DNA of 47,146 bases from Bacteroidota bacterium (GCA_018267215.1 JAFDYX010000012.1:1-47146), one strand, 5' to 3'. Positions 31,393 to 41,162 are shown, counted from the first letter of the stretch. Program-made: numbers and translations. Notes: generated by a model from the sequence alone, not told the origin.

Positions 31393-32420
31393 TTGATCTG
31401 TCAAATTTAATAAGGCCTAACATCCAATCCATCACACCTTACTCATCCGCACGCGATGAGTTTGAAGGAGATGCCCGTATTTTTTTGGACGCCAACGAAA
31501 ATCCGTTTGCAGGAGAATATAATCGTTACCCTGACCCACACCAAAAAGAATTGAAGCGCAAGCTCGCCATCATTAAAAATATTTCTGAAAACCAACTCTT
31601 CATTGGCAACGGAAGCGATGAGGCCATTGACTTATTGTTCCGTGCGTTTTGTATTCCTTCTGTAGATGAGGTAATCATCCCTCAGCCCACCTACGGCATG
31701 TACAGTGTGAGCGCCCACATTCAGGATGTAAAAATAAAATCTCCAACGCTTACTCGGGATTTTGATTTAGATATAGATCAAATTCTTTCGCAAGTTACTT
31801 CACGTACCAAACTCATTTTTTTGTGCAATCCGAATAACCCTACCGGCAACAAACTCAACTCCGATAGGATCACCCAATTGCTGCAACAGTTTTCTGGACT
31901 GGTGATAATAGACGAAGCCTACATAGATTTTTCTCCTTCCTTCAGTTGGGTAACACAGTTAAGTCAGTTCAGCAACTTGGTTGTATTGCAAACTCTGTCA
32001 AAAGCCTGGGGCTTGGCTTCTCTTCGGTTGGGGCTTTGCATGGCAACGCCTGAAATCATTTCTATACTTAACAAAATCAAACCGCCTTATAACATCAGCG
32101 GCATAGCCCAACAAGCAGCACTTCGCGCGTTAGAACAAGTTGATGAAAAAGAAAAAGCGGTGAAAGAAATTTTATTACAGCGAACCTTACTGGAAAAAGA
32201 ATTGACTCTCTTACCTCAGACTATTCAAGTCTATCCATCCGAAGCCAATTTTATTTTAGTGAAGATGACAGATGCTTCCGGCATTTATAAAAAGCTGATT
32301 GCAAAAGGCATTGTTGTGCGCAACCGCAGCAATGTTATCTTGTGTAGTCATTGCCTGCGAATTACAGTAGGCACGGCAGAAGAAAACGAACAACTGATCA
32401 ACGAACTTAAGCAAGCATGA
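31389..32420 (+). CDS. hisC: Histidinol-phosphate aminotransferase
   Basis: A 343-aa fold-type I PLP enzyme that transaminates imidazole-acetol phosphate to histidinol phosphate. '[18 protein letters not shown]', '[17 protein letters not shown]', '[11 protein letters not shown]', '[11 protein letters not shown]' and the PLP-lysine segment '[14 protein letters not shown]' are all present. Slightly short but complete. Four-base overlaps on both sides (with hisD and hisB) show tight translational coupling. Confidence 0.96.
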   Translation: MIDLSNLIRPNIQSITPYSSARDEFEGDARIFLDANENPFAGEYNRYPDPHQKELKRKLAIIKNISENQLFIGNGSDEAIDLLFRAFCIPSVDEVIIPQPTYGMYSVSAHIQDVKIKSPTLTRDFDLDIDQILSQVTSRTKLIFLCNPNNPTGNKLNSDRITQLLQQFSGLVIIDEAYIDFSPSFSWVTQLSQFSNLVVLQTLSKAWGLASLRLGLCMATPEIISILNKIKPPYNISGIAQQAALRALEQVDEKEKAVKEILLQRTLLEKELTLLPQTIQVYPSEANFILVKMTDASGIYKKLIAKGIVVRNRSNVILCSHCLRITVGTAEENEQLINELKQA

Positions 32421-33532
32421 AAAAAATTCTATTCATTGACCGTGACGGAACATTGATTGTAGAGCCTCCGGAAGACCCGCAAATAGATAGTTTGGAAAAG
32501 TTGCACTTCATTCCCGGTGTGTTTACCTGGCTCGGAAAAATAGCTTGCGAAATGAATTATGAATTGGTGATGGTTACCAATCAAGATGGTTTGGGTACAG
32601 AAAAATTTCCTGAGCCTACATTCTGGCCAGCGCAACATAAATTAATGGAAGCGCTGGAAGGCGAAAAAATTGTGTTCAGCGAAGTCCACATAGACCGTTC
32701 GCTGCCGGAAGAGAATAAGTCCACCCGCAAGCCGGGAACGGGCATGCTCACACACTTTTTTACAGATGTCTATGATTTAAAAAATTCTTTTGTCATAGGC
32801 GACCGGATTACCGACATACAACTGGCTAAAAATCTGGGGGCAAAAGGTATTCTCTTTAACTCACTTCTGCCATCTCAAGAAATTAATGAATTGAGTTTAA
32901 CTGATTCTTGTGCATTGGTTACTTCTTCTTGGCAAGAAGTGTACGAGTTTTTAAAACCACAACGCACAGCAGAAGTACACAGAACTACCAACGAAACGGA
33001 TATTGCCGTACGAATTAATTTAGATGGAAGCGGGAAATCTAACATCAAAACAGGGCTCGGCTTTTTCGATCACATGCTGGAACAAATTGCGCGGCACGGA
33101 CAAATAGACCTTGCTATTACCGTGAAGGGCGATTGGCACATAGACGAACACCATACTATTGAAGATACTGCGCTCACATTAGGAGAAGCATTTTTGAAAG
33201 CTTTGGGCGACAAGCGAGGCATTGAAAGATATGGTTTTTGTTTGCCCATGGACGATTGCCAGGCACAAGTAGCCATAGACTTTGGCGGCCGCCCGTGGTT
33301 AGTGTGGGATGCTGCTTTTACACGCGAAAAAATTGGTGAGATGCCAACAGAAATGTTTTTACATTTTTTTAAATCGTTCAGCGATGCGGCCAAGTGCAAC
33401 CTGAATATCAAAGCGGATGGCGTTAACGAGCATCATAAAATTGAAGCGATCTTTAAGGCATTCGCGAAAGCCATCAAATTTGCTGTTAAGAAAGAAGGCA
33501 CTCAACTGCCGAGTACAAAAGGAACTTTGTAA
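32417..33532 (+). CDS. hisB: Bifunctional histidinol-phosphatase / imidazoleglycerol-phosphate dehydratase
   Basis: A 371-aa two-domain protein. The N-terminal HAD phosphatase (residues 1 to ~165) begins '[19 protein letters not shown]' with the DxDGT nucleophile motif, has '[12 protein letters not shown]' and ends with '[16 protein letters not shown]'. The C-terminal IGPD domain shows two metal-binding His clusters, '[13 protein letters not shown]' and '[16 protein letters not shown]', and later '[18 protein letters not shown]' and '[16 protein letters not shown]'. It therefore carries the sixth and eighth steps. A fused hisB like this is normal in enterobacteria, Campylobacter and Bacteroidota. 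hisH follows after two bases. Confidence 0.97.
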   Translation: MKKILFIDRDGTLIVEPPEDPQIDSLEKLHFIPGVFTWLGKIACEMNYELVMVTNQDGLGTEKFPEPTFWPAQHKLMEALEGEKIVFSEVHIDRSLPEENKSTRKPGTGMLTHFFTDVYDLKNSFVIGDRITDIQLAKNLGAKGILFNSLLPSQEINELSLTDSCALVTSSWQEVYEFLKPQRTAEVHRTTNETDIAVRINLDGSGKSNIKTGLGFFDHMLEQIARHGQIDLAITVKGDWHIDEHHTIEDTALTLGEAFLKALGDKRGIERYGFCLPMDDCQAQVAIDFGGRPWLVWDAAFTREKIGEMPTEMFLHFFKSFSDAAKCNLNIKADGVNEHHKIEAIFKAFAKAIKFAVKKEGTQLPSTKGTL

Positions 33533-33534
33533 AA

Positions 33535-34125
33535 ATGAACATAGCAGTCATCCAATACAATGCAGGCAATATCCGCTCCGTAGCTTTTGCGCTGGAACGA
33601 CTCGGAGTTAATTACATAGTAACAGATCAACCAGAAGAAATCCTGAAAGCAGACAAAGTAATTTTTCCGGGTGTAGGCGAAGCCCGTTCTACCATGAGCT
33701 ACCTCAAAGAAAAAAAATTAGATCAACTGATTATTGCCTTGCGGCAACCGGTGCTAGGCATTTGTCTGGGTATGCAGTTGCTCTGCCGGCACTCAGAAGA
33801 AAACAACACGCCATGCTTAGGTGTATTTGATGTGTCCGTAAAAAAATTCGTTTCTACACCGCAGTCCAAAGTTCCACACATGGGCTGGAACGCCCTCACA
33901 AATGTGGGCGATTGGCTTGCCTCCTCTATAACTGAGAAGCAAGTTTACTTTGTGCACAGTTATTATGTGCCTATCAATCCGTTTACTACGGCAACGACCA
34001 TCTACACCGTTCCGTTCAGCGCTGCCCTACGTAAAAATAATTTTTATGGCGTGCAGTTTCATCCGGAAAAGTCTGCGGAGACAGGTGAAATGATTCTGAA
34101 AAATTTCTTACATTCATCACTATGA
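33535..34125 (+). CDS. hisH: Imidazole glycerol phosphate synthase, glutaminase subunit
   Basis: A 196-aa class I glutamine amidotransferase that feeds ammonia to HisF. The nucleophile Cys is in 'VLGICLGMQLLC' and the His/Glu pair in 'YGVQFHPEKSAETG'. 'NIRSVAFALERLGV' and 'IFPGVGEARSTM' are family features. Starts two bases after hisB; its stop overlaps hisA as ATGA. Confidence 0.96.
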   Translation: MNIAVIQYNAGNIRSVAFALERLGVNYIVTDQPEEILKADKVIFPGVGEARSTMSYLKEKKLDQLIIALRQPVLGICLGMQLLCRHSEENNTPCLGVFDVSVKKFVSTPQSKVPHMGWNALTNVGDWLASSITEKQVYFVHSYYVPINPFTTATTIYTVPFSAALRKNNFYGVQFHPEKSAETGEMILKNFLHSSL

Positions 34126-34835
34126 AAATCATTCCGGCTATAGATATCATTGGCGGTAAATGTGTGCGACTGACGCAGGGCGACTTCGGGCAGATGAAAA
34201 TCTATCGCGATGATCCCACGCATGTGGCATTAGAATTTCAACATACCGGCATCGAATATCTTCATCTGGTGGATTTGGATGGTGCTAAGGAAGGAAAAGT
34301 AATCAACTGGAAAGTGATTGAAGAAATACAAGAAAAAACAGCACTCACCGTTGATTTTGGCGGAGGTGTGAAAACACACGAAGAAGTAGAGCAGCTACTG
34401 GATTTGGGTATTGACCAGATCAACATCGGAAGCCTGGCCATCAAAGAACCTCAAAAATTTATTGATTGGATGAAAAAGTATGACAGCGAAAATTTCATTC
34501 TCAGTGCCGATGTAAAAAATGAAAATGTGATGATCAACGGCTGGCTGGAGGCAGCCCAATTTCGCGTACTTAATCTGGTAGATATGTTCATCCACGAAGG
34601 CTTGCAGTATCTTACCTGCACAGACATTGGATCGGACGGAATGTTAAAAGGCCCTAACCTGGGGCTGTACCGGAAATTGAAAGAAAGATTTCCGCATCTG
34701 AAAATAAATGCCAGCGGAGGCATCTCTTCTTTAGAAGACCTGAAAGACCTGGAGTATCTTCAGTTGCACGGAGCCATCATCGGCAAAGCTATTTACGAAG
34801 GGCTGATCAACCCGGCTGATCTGAAAAAACTGTGA
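34122..34835 (+). CDS. hisA: ProFAR isomerase (HisA)
   Basis: A 237-aa TIM barrel that isomerises ProFAR to PRFAR. '[20 protein letters not shown]' holds the catalytic Asp8, and the second acid is in 'LSADVKN'. 'VDFGGGVKT' and '[13 protein letters not shown]' bind phosphate. The sequence is more distant from HisF than a duplicate would be, and '[16 protein letters not shown]' is HisA-type. Its stop shares one base with the ATG of hisF. Confidence 0.96.
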   Translation: MKIIPAIDIIGGKCVRLTQGDFGQMKIYRDDPTHVALEFQHTGIEYLHLVDLDGAKEGKVINWKVIEEIQEKTALTVDFGGGVKTHEEVEQLLDLGIDQINIGSLAIKEPQKFIDWMKKYDSENFILSADVKNENVMINGWLEAAQFRVLNLVDMFIHEGLQYLTCTDIGSDGMLKGPNLGLYRKLKERFPHLKINASGGISSLEDLKDLEYLQLHGAIIGKAIYEGLINPADLKKL

Positions 34836-35590
34836 TGCTGACCAAACGAATCATTCCCTGCCTTGACATCAAAGACGGCCGCACGGTAAAGGGCGTGAAG
34901 TTCGTTGACTTGCGCGATGCGGGCGACCCCGTTGAACTGGCTGCCGCCTATGCCGCGCAAGGTGCTGACGAGATTGTGCTGCTCGATATTTCGGCAACGA
35001 ACGAAAAAAGAAAAACAATGGCGGCTCTGGTAGAAAAAATTGCAGCCCGTATCAATATTCCATTTACTGTTGGCGGGGGCATTTCGTCTGTGGAAGATGT
35101 GGCACCGCTGCTGGCTGCTGGCGCAGACAAAGTGAGCATCAACTCATCGGCTGTTAAACATCCTGAGTTGATTGATCAACTCGCCAAAGAATTCGGTTCT
35201 CAGTTCGTTGTGCTGGCCATTGATGCCCGCAAGGTTGGCAACCAATGGATTGTTCATACACACGGTGGCGTTGTACCAACCGATCGCAAATTATTTTCGT
35301 GGGCTAAAGAAGGTCAGGCGCGCGGTGCAGGAGAAATTTTATTTACCAGCATGGATCATGATGGAACTAAAAGTGGTTTTGCGCTTGATCCACTTCAAAA
35401 ACTAAACGAACTGTTATCGGTTCCCGTCATCGCCTCGGGCGGTGCGGGTCATCTTTTTCACTTTGCCGAAGCTTTTATTACGGGTCGTGCCGATGCCGCC
35501 CTGGCTGCCGGTGTTTTTCATTTTGGTGAAATAAAAATTCCGGAACTGAAATTATTTTTAAAATCAAATAATATCCCCGTCAGGTTGTAA
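34835..35590 (+). CDS. hisF: Imidazole glycerol phosphate synthase, cyclase subunit
   Basis: A 251-aa TIM barrel that, with ammonia from HisH, makes imidazole glycerol phosphate and AICAR. Catalytic Asp11 is in '[20 protein letters not shown]' and Asp130 in '[10 protein letters not shown]'. '[12 protein letters not shown]' and '[13 protein letters not shown]' bind phosphate. ATG at 34835 is preferred over the GTG one codon upstream because '[11 protein letters not shown]' is the conserved N-terminus; it overlaps the hisA stop by one base (TGATG). Confidence 0.97.
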   Translation: MLTKRIIPCLDIKDGRTVKGVKFVDLRDAGDPVELAAAYAAQGADEIVLLDISATNEKRKTMAALVEKIAARINIPFTVGGGISSVEDVAPLLAAGADKVSINSSAVKHPELIDQLAKEFGSQFVVLAIDARKVGNQWIVHTHGGVVPTDRKLFSWAKEGQARGAGEILFTSMDHDGTKSGFALDPLQKLNELLSVPVIASGGAGHLFHFAEAFITGRADAALAAGVFHFGEIKIPELKLFLKSNNIPVRL

Positions 35591-35591
35591 T

Positions 35592-36197
35592 ATGAACATG
35601 GCTGAATTAAATTTTGAAAAACTAAATGGATTGATTCCTTGCATCGTGCAAGACGCGACCACCCAAAAAGTATTGATGCTGGGTTTCATGAACAAGGAGG
35701 CATTAGAGAAAACGATCGCTGAAAAGAAAATTACTTTTTTCAGCCGGAGCAAACAACGGCTTTGGACTAAAGGCGAGACATCAGGAAATTTTTTAACGAT
35801 GGTAACCATCACACCCGACTGCGACCATGATACCCTGCTGATCCAAGCAAAACCAAACGGGGCAGTGTGCCACACCGGAACAGACACCTGCTTCAGCGAA
35901 AAAAATGAAAACACCGGATTAAAATATTTAGAACAGATTATCAAGAAACGAAAATCAAATCCTAAAGCAGGTTCATACACTAACGCCCTGCTGGATGCCG
36001 GCATCAACAAAGTAGCACAAAAAGTAGGCGAAGAAGCCGTAGAACTCATCATCGAAGCGAAGGACAACAACCCAAAATTATTTTTAAACGAAGCCGCTGA
36101 CCTGATGTATCATTTTCTGGTATTACTGGCAGCCAAAGGCCATCAACTGAGCGATGTAGAAAATGTGCTGTACAAACGGCACACAGAACCCCACTAA
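35592..36197 (+). CDS. hisIE: Bifunctional phosphoribosyl-AMP cyclohydrolase / phosphoribosyl-ATP pyrophosphatase
   Basis: A 201-aa fusion of steps three and two. The HisI part (1 to ~110) has 'VLMLGFMNKEALEKT', 'FFSRSKQRLWTKGETSGN' and the metal-binding 'DCDHDTLLIQAKPNGAVCHTGTDTCF' region (partial quote). The HisE part (~115-201) has 'KAGSYTNALLDAGINKVAQK', 'VGEEAVELIIEAK' and 'NEAADLMYHFLVLLAA'. One base after the hisF stop. It closes the pathway set: all ten enzymatic steps from PRPP to histidine are covered by hisG to hisIE. Confidence 0.97.
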   Translation: MNMAELNFEKLNGLIPCIVQDATTQKVLMLGFMNKEALEKTIAEKKITFFSRSKQRLWTKGETSGNFLTMVTITPDCDHDTLLIQAKPNGAVCHTGTDTCFSEKNENTGLKYLEQIIKKRKSNPKAGSYTNALLDAGINKVAQKVGEEAVELIIEAKDNNPKLFLNEAADLMYHFLVLLAAKGHQLSDVENVLYKRHTEPH

Positions 36198-36207
36198 TAA
36201 AAAGAAC

Positions 36208-37044
36208 ATGAGCCAAAATATAATTGTTGTTATCGGTGCGGGCGCTATCGGCCAGGCTATTGCCAGACGAGTGGGGGCAGGAAAACATATTGTGCTGGCC
36301 GACATCAGCGAACAAAATGCTAACGCAGCATCCACCCTCCTCCGCCAGTCGGGGTTTGAAGCAAGTGCCTCCATAGTAGATGTTTCTTCAAGGCAATCAA
36401 TTCAATCGCTGATCAAGACCAGCCGCGAACAAGGAGAGATTATTGGGCTCATCCAGACAGCGGGCGTATCGCCCACTCAGGCAACACCAGAAACGATTTT
36501 GAAAGTAGATTTATACGGGACAGCCGTGGTGTTGGAAGAGTTTGGAAATGTCATTGCCGAGGGTGGCTCTGGTGTGGTGATAGCCTCTCAATCAGGACAC
36601 CGTTTAGCACCTATAACTTTAGAGCAGACAACAGCGCTGGCCACTACGCCAACTGAAGAATTATTAACACTTCCTTTTCTGCAACCCCGTCACATCCAAG
36701 ATTCACTGCATGCCTATCAACTATCAAAAAAAGGAAACTCACTCCGTGTAATGGCCGAGGCTGTGCGTTGGGGCAAACGGCACGCACGGATTAACACGAT
36801 CAGTCCGGGAATTATTATCACCCCCTTGGCAGCAGATGAGTTGGCAGGACCTCGGGGAGATGGTTACAGAAAAATGATTAACACCTGTGCCGTGGGGCGC
36901 GCAGGGACACCCGATGAAGTAGCTACCGTAGCCAACTTACTGATGGGCTCGGATGGGGCTTTCATTACCGGCAGCGATTTTTTAATGGATGGCGGTGTAA
37001 CGGCTCAATATTGGTTTGGCAGTTATGCAACAGAGGACAGATAA
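36208..37044 (+). CDS. SDR-family oxidoreductase
   Basis: A 278-aa Rossmann-fold short-chain dehydrogenase. 'IVVIGAGAIGQAIARRVG' is an atypical glycine-rich loop (GAGAIG rather than TGxxxGxG); the Asp of 'IVLADIS' suggests NAD rather than NADP. Catalytic Tyr170 and Lys174 are in 'HAYQLSKKG', and 'INTISPGIIITPLA' and 'FITGSDFLMDGG' follow as in typical SDRs. ATG at 36208 begins 10 bases after hisIE, so it is probably read with the his operon. No link of this enzyme to histidine synthesis is known to me; position alone suggests co-regulation. Confidence 0.86.
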   Translation: MSQNIIVVIGAGAIGQAIARRVGAGKHIVLADISEQNANAASTLLRQSGFEASASIVDVSSRQSIQSLIKTSREQGEIIGLIQTAGVSPTQATPETILKVDLYGTAVVLEEFGNVIAEGGSGVVIASQSGHRLAPITLEQTTALATTPTEELLTLPFLQPRHIQDSLHAYQLSKKGNSLRVMAEAVRWGKRHARINTISPGIIITPLAADELAGPRGDGYRKMINTCAVGRAGTPDEVATVANLLMGSDGAFITGSDFLMDGGVTAQYWFGSYATEDR

Positions 37045-37056
37045 AATTATTTTCGA

Positions 37057-37665
37057 TTACTTAACCTGAGCAACTGCTTTGGGGTAAAGCCTGACAAAAA
37101 TAAGTTTGTAGGTGTAGGTAGTATGCCCGCTGGTTTCCGTGCGGATGCCTTCCAGCATATCTTTCTCGCGGTCGTAGGTAAATGCGTAGTTCAGCACTTT
37201 GCCTTTGGGCTCAAAATGTTTCAGCACTAAAATATTTCCTTCAGATAATGTGGTGAATTCGCCCCGCACAAAATAAGATGCGTTGTTGTGATTGTCCATC
37301 GGTATTTCTATGTACTCCCGGTTATTGCGCGTGTTGTCTTTGATGACAGCTACCTGCGCATAGTGATCTTTTTGGTTGATAGTTTTTTCGTGTTCGGCAG
37401 CAGAAAAAATTCCTTTTGATTTTTTCAATACAATGCTTGTCACAGAATAGATCCCTTCAATGCCGGCCGGGTCGCTTTGGCTTTTATCGAAATATTTTTT
37501 GGCGAGTTCTACAAAGCCAATGGTTTCATAGGGTTGCACACGGCTACTCGAAAGCGCATATTGTTTTGGCACTGAACAAGCAGAAAGTAGTACGACCGCT
37601 ATCAACCCAACATTTCTCATACGTTTACTGAACGTACAAACGAAGCAGCAGGTTATTGCTTTCAT
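37057..37665 (-). CDS. Lipoprotein, function unknown
   Basis: Up to 202 aa. The lipobox 'LLSAC' follows a hydrophobic stretch, so the protein is exported and probably lipidated. The start is uncertain. The ATG at 37665 shares one base with the stop of the Lpd-like gene (TGATG), implying coupling but a long n-region; the ATG at 37620 gives a short 14-residue signal. The mature part is mixed alpha/beta with 'EYIEIPMDNHNNASYFVRGEF' (partial) and 'GNILVLKHFEPKGKVLNYAF'. No family is recognised. Convergent to the SDR gene with a 12-base gap. Confidence 0.68.
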   Translation of the reverse strand: MKAITCCFVCTFSKRMRNVGLIAVVLLSACSVPKQYALSSSRVQPYETIGFVELAKKYFDKSQSDPAGIEGIYSVTSIVLKKSKGIFSAAEHEKTINQKDHYAQVAVIKDNTRNNREYIEIPMDNHNNASYFVRGEFTTLSEGNILVLKHFEPKGKVLNYAFTYDREKDMLEGIRTETSGHTTYTYKLIFVRLYPKAVAQVK

Positions 37666-39146
37666 CAGAAAACAATGTCTTCATAGCGGTCTTGCACACA
37701 CCGTTTGCACGACAGCCGTCCTTTGAGGGCTGCCGGTTTAAAAAGTGATTTGCCCATCAGCATACGCACACACTCTTGGATACCTTCAGTGATGCTGGGG
37801 TGCGGGTGCACACACTCGGCCAGTTCTTCAATGCCTTTGTCCATCGAAATTAAAACGGCCACCGCCTGGATGGCACTGCTGGCATGGTTGCCCACCACCT
37901 TCATGCCTAATATCTTCATGGCATCATCGTTGGTAACGAGTAGTTTGATAAACCCTTGTGTATTGCGCTTGGCAATGGCACGCGGAATGGTGCTGTACTC
38001 CAGCGTAACAACTTTAAAATCTATTTTTTGTTCGTGTGCCTGGGTTTCGTTCAACCCCACACCAGCCACCTCCGGACTGAGGAACATAATGGTGCTGATG
38101 TTTTCGTACACTAATTTGCGAGAAGGGTTTCCAAAAATTTTCTCCACCGCATAACGCCCTTCTAACTCGCCTACGTTTACTAACGAGATATCGGCAGTCA
38201 GGTCGCCTACGGCATAAATATTGGGCACATTGGTTTGTGTGTCGTTGTTGTCAATTCCACGCTTGGAAATGTTGATACCTACTTGGTCGCTCCACAAATT
38301 TTCTAAGTTGGCCACCCGCCCTACCGATACCAGCGCTTTCTCTACATTGAAAATTTCGCGGCTGCCATCGTTATACTCTAATTCATACTCCACACGGTGA
38401 TTTACTATCTTCATGCCGATCAGGCGTGAGTTGCGGTGGATCAGCACTCCGTTGTTTTCCATATTCCGCTCGATGATCTTCACCACATCTTCGTCTTCAA
38501 ATGGCAAGATGCGATTGCCCTTGTCAATCAGGTGAACCTTGGTTCTGCCGAAGCCGGAAAAAATAGTAGCGTATTCACAGCCGATCACCCCTGCCCCTAC
38601 AATCACCATGCTTTCGGGGAAATCTTCCATATTCTCAATCCCCTCGCTTGTCATCACAATTTTTTCATCAATCGGCAACTCGGGCAGATAGCGCGGGCGG
38701 CTGCCGGTAGCCAGTATAATATTGTCTGCCCATACTTTTTCTGTATGATCGGCACAGATGATCTCCACCGTATTTTTATCTAACAGCTTGGCAGCGCCTT
38801 CTTTGAATTGTAGAAACTGAGAATAACTGGAGTCTTTCAGGCAGGCCATGTGTTCTTCTAACATAGACTTGCGCTCTTGTACGGCCCTGCGCACCTCTTC
38901 CTGAATTTCTTTGTAGTTGATGTGGGGCGCTTTAATGTTATAACGCCTAAGGTGTTTGCGGAAAGCCGAAGCCTCGCGCGAAAGCTCCCACCAGGTTTTA
39001 GACGACAGCGCCCCATGCGTTACGCCAGCGCCCCCAACCTTCGATTTTTCGATTAGCAATGTTTTTTTTTTGAAATCTATTGCCCGCATGGCGGCAGCGT
39101 AGCCCGAAGGGCCCGCCCCGATTACTACCAGATCAAAACGTTCCAT
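37665..39146 (-). CDS. Lpd/SthA-like flavoprotein lacking the redox disulfide
   Basis: A 493-aa FAD/NAD-linked reductase of the dihydrolipoamide dehydrogenase family. FAD site 'DLVVIGAGPSGYAAAMRA', NAD site 'MVIVGAGVIGCEYATIFSGFG', second FAD site 'NIYAVGDLTADISLVN', and a dimerisation domain with 'HPHPSITEGIQEC' (the catalytic His of Lpd is kept). The redox motif GGTCxNxGCIPSK is replaced by 'GGAGVTHGALSSK' (residues 38-50 counted from ATG 39146): both cysteines are lost (Gly and Ala). The C-terminus has an unusual 'LSCKRCVQD' CxxC (Cys480 and Cys483). So it cannot be a normal dihydrolipoyl dehydrogenase; a transhydrogenase-like or tail-Cys-dependent activity is possible. Co-transcribed with a lipoprotein gene. 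Confidence 0.85.
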   Translation of the reverse strand: MERFDLVVIGAGPSGYAAAMRAIDFKKKTLLIEKSKVGGAGVTHGALSSKTWWELSREASAFRKHLRRYNIKAPHINYKEIQEEVRRAVQERKSMLEEHMACLKDSSYSQFLQFKEGAAKLLDKNTVEIICADHTEKVWADNIILATGSRPRYLPELPIDEKIVMTSEGIENMEDFPESMVIVGAGVIGCEYATIFSGFGRTKVHLIDKGNRILPFEDEDVVKIIERNMENNGVLIHRNSRLIGMKIVNHRVEYELEYNDGSREIFNVEKALVSVGRVANLENLWSDQVGINISKRGIDNNDTQTNVPNIYAVGDLTADISLVNVGELEGRYAVEKIFGNPSRKLVYENISTIMFLSPEVAGVGLNETQAHEQKIDFKVVTLEYSTIPRAIAKRNTQGFIKLLVTNDDAMKILGMKVVGNHASSAIQAVAVLISMDKGIEELAECVHPHPSITEGIQECVRMLMGKSLFKPAALKGRLSCKRCVQDRYEDIVF

Positions 39147-39308
39147 AAACAAGATTTTGCCCTAAATTTTAGGATATTTGTTCTAATAACAAAAGTAGTC
39201 AGCTATCTGCGCCATTTCTTTTTACATATTTTATCAATCGGGATCAGACCGGGGCAAACCGATGCGGATCAACGTAACATTACCATCACCAACCTGATTT
39301 GTTTTACC

Positions 39309-41162
39309 ATGGTTGCCATTGTCTTGCTCCATGGCATACGGCACGTTAGCGAAACAGATTATTTTATGCTCTTGGCAGTCTGCTGCTTTTTATTTCTATT
39401 GCCGGTTCTTCTGAATTATTTTTCGTATCCCCTGTATAGCCGGTGGCTGGTGTGTGTTCTTCCTCCTGTTTCGCTGGTAGCCTTATCGGTTACAAACAAA
39501 CGGCTTTACCCAGCTACCATCAGTGCTTTCAATTATTATGACGTGCGCTTTTTTTTAATTGTCTGCATGGTTGTGCCGCTGATGGTGATCCAAATCAAAG
39601 AAAAAAAAATATTGATATTGGCATTGGCAGTAAGCGCTTTGGCGCTTATTCTGTTAGATCCGGTTTTCTATTTGATGGGCGTCAGTTATGAGAGGTTAGT
39701 GGGGCCGGCAAGTCGCTATTATTATTCAGCCAATTTTTTCAGCATCATGTCCTATTCATTTATGCTGCTGGCACTTCTTTTTGAAAAAAAAATAAGCAAT
39801 GACACACAGCAGAATAACGACACGCTCATTGCTTTTTTAAACAATGCTAACGCAGGTCTTGAAAAACAAAAAAAAGAAATTGAAGAACAAAATAAAGAGA
39901 TCAGGCAGCAAGCAAAAGAATTACTCACCCATCAAGAGCAATTGCTGAAAGCCAATCATGTGATAGAACAACAAAAAGAAGCTCTGCTCGAAATCCAGAG
40001 CGGTCTGCGCAGCGAACTAACCGAGCGAAATAAAGAACTGGTACAATCCAACGAGCAACTGATCAAATCTAATATTGAGCTACAACAGTTTTCGTACTCC
40101 ATCTCGCACAATCTGCGCGGCCCGCTGGCGCGTATGCTGGGGCTCACTAACCTGATGGAAAAGGATTTGAACCACCTGTCGGGCGCACAACATAATTTAG
40201 TAAAACTGGTAGCCCAATCTGCCCATGAACTAGATGATGTCATTCGCGATTTGGGAAAGATAATTGACATACGAAATGACCTTCAGCGCATACGCGAAAA
40301 AATTTCTTTTCAGTCGGAATGGGAAATGGTATTGCGAAGCCTGTCCGCCTTCATTTTGCCCGACATGAAAATAGAAAGCGACTTTAGCAGAGCGCCTGTA
40401 GTTTATGCCGTGCGCCCGCTGCTCACCAGTATTTTATATAATCTCTGCAGCAACGCCATCAAATACCGCTCGCCCGTCAGACCGCTGCACTTGCAGGTAA
40501 GCACGTACACAGAAAATGATTTGATCGTATTAAAAATTTCCGACAATGGGCTGGGCTTAGATTTAGCACAATTCAACCGGAATATATTTGGACTTTATAA
40601 ACGGTTTCATACGCACACCGAAGGAAAAGGCCTGGGACTTTATCTGGTAAAATTGCAAGCAGAATTGCTGGGTGGAAAAGTGGAAGTATCCAGCGAACTG
40701 CACGTAGGCACCACCTTTCTGGTGTCGCTCAAAGAGCCTGAAGAACTGGATGAACAAATTTTTTTCGAGCGCGACTATGCCACGCTTTTTTACAATGCCC
40801 GTTTGGGATGCGTAGGCATCTACTGGAAAAAACAACCTACCGGAGAAGAGTACCGGCAGCTATTTACCACATCACTCGAATTGATCCGGCAATATCGTTC
40901 TACACTATGGTTTTCAGATTTTAGTAAGCAGGGCACAGTTGCTACGGCCGATCAGCAATGGATGGTCAGCACGATCATGGCCGAAGCCGTGCGAAATGGG
41001 TTGCAAAAAATTGCCAATGTGCCTGGCAATCATCAATCTAACCAAGAGTACCTAAGTCGGATTAAACAAGGCGTGGAAGCTAACGGAATTGAGTGCCGAT
41101 TTTTTGCTACGCGCCAGGAGGCCATGCAGTGGTTAGAACAATTTGCCAACACACCTCACTAA
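39309..41162 (+). CDS. Membrane sensor histidine kinase with C-terminal SpoIIAA-like domain
   Basis: The first ATG gives 617 aa, but coding character continues upstream (see findings), so the true start is probably between about 39180 and 39230. Hydrophobic helices fill residues 1-160, then a long Gln/Glu/Lys coiled coil (~165-260). The kinase core follows: H-box 'FSYSISHNLRGPLARM' with His267, N-box 'LCSNAIKYRSP', G1 'ISDNGLGLD', G2 'GKGLGLYLVKLQ'. The last ~120 residues ('GCVGIYWKKQPTGEEYRQLF', 'TLWFSDFSKQGTVATADQQW') resemble the SpoIIAA/STAS-like domain found alone in many Bacteroidota. No receiver gene is adjacent. The PAP2 gene begins one base after its stop. Confidence 0.85.
   Translation: MVAIVLLHGIRHVSETDYFMLLAVCCFLFLLPVLLNYFSYPLYSRWLVCVLPPVSLVALSVTNKRLYPATISAFNYYDVRFFLIVCMVVPLMVIQIKEKKILILALAVSALALILLDPVFYLMGVSYERLVGPASRYYYSANFFSIMSYSFMLLALLFEKKISNDTQQNNDTLIAFLNNANAGLEKQKKEIEEQNKEIRQQAKELLTHQEQLLKANHVIEQQKEALLEIQSGLRSELTERNKELVQSNEQLIKSNIELQQFSYSISHNLRGPLARMLGLTNLMEKDLNHLSGAQHNLVKLVAQSAHELDDVIRDLGKIIDIRNDLQRIREKISFQSEWEMVLRSLSAFILPDMKIESDFSRAPVVYAVRPLLTSILYNLCSNAIKYRSPVRPLHLQVSTYTENDLIVLKISDNGLGLDLAQFNRNIFGLYKRFHTHTEGKGLGLYLVKLQAELLGGKVEVSSELHVGTTFLVSLKEPEELDEQIFFERDYATLFYNARLGCVGIYWKKQPTGEEYRQLFTTSLELIRQYRSTLWFSDFSKQGTVATADQQWMVSTIMAEAVRNGLQKIANVPGNHQSNQEYLSRIKQGVEANGIECRFFATRQEAMQWLEQFANTPH

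Noticed and set aside
37665..39146. Dihydrolipoyl dehydrogenase partner of pdhB
   Set aside because: It lacks both redox cysteines and is about 20 kb away from pdhB on the other strand.
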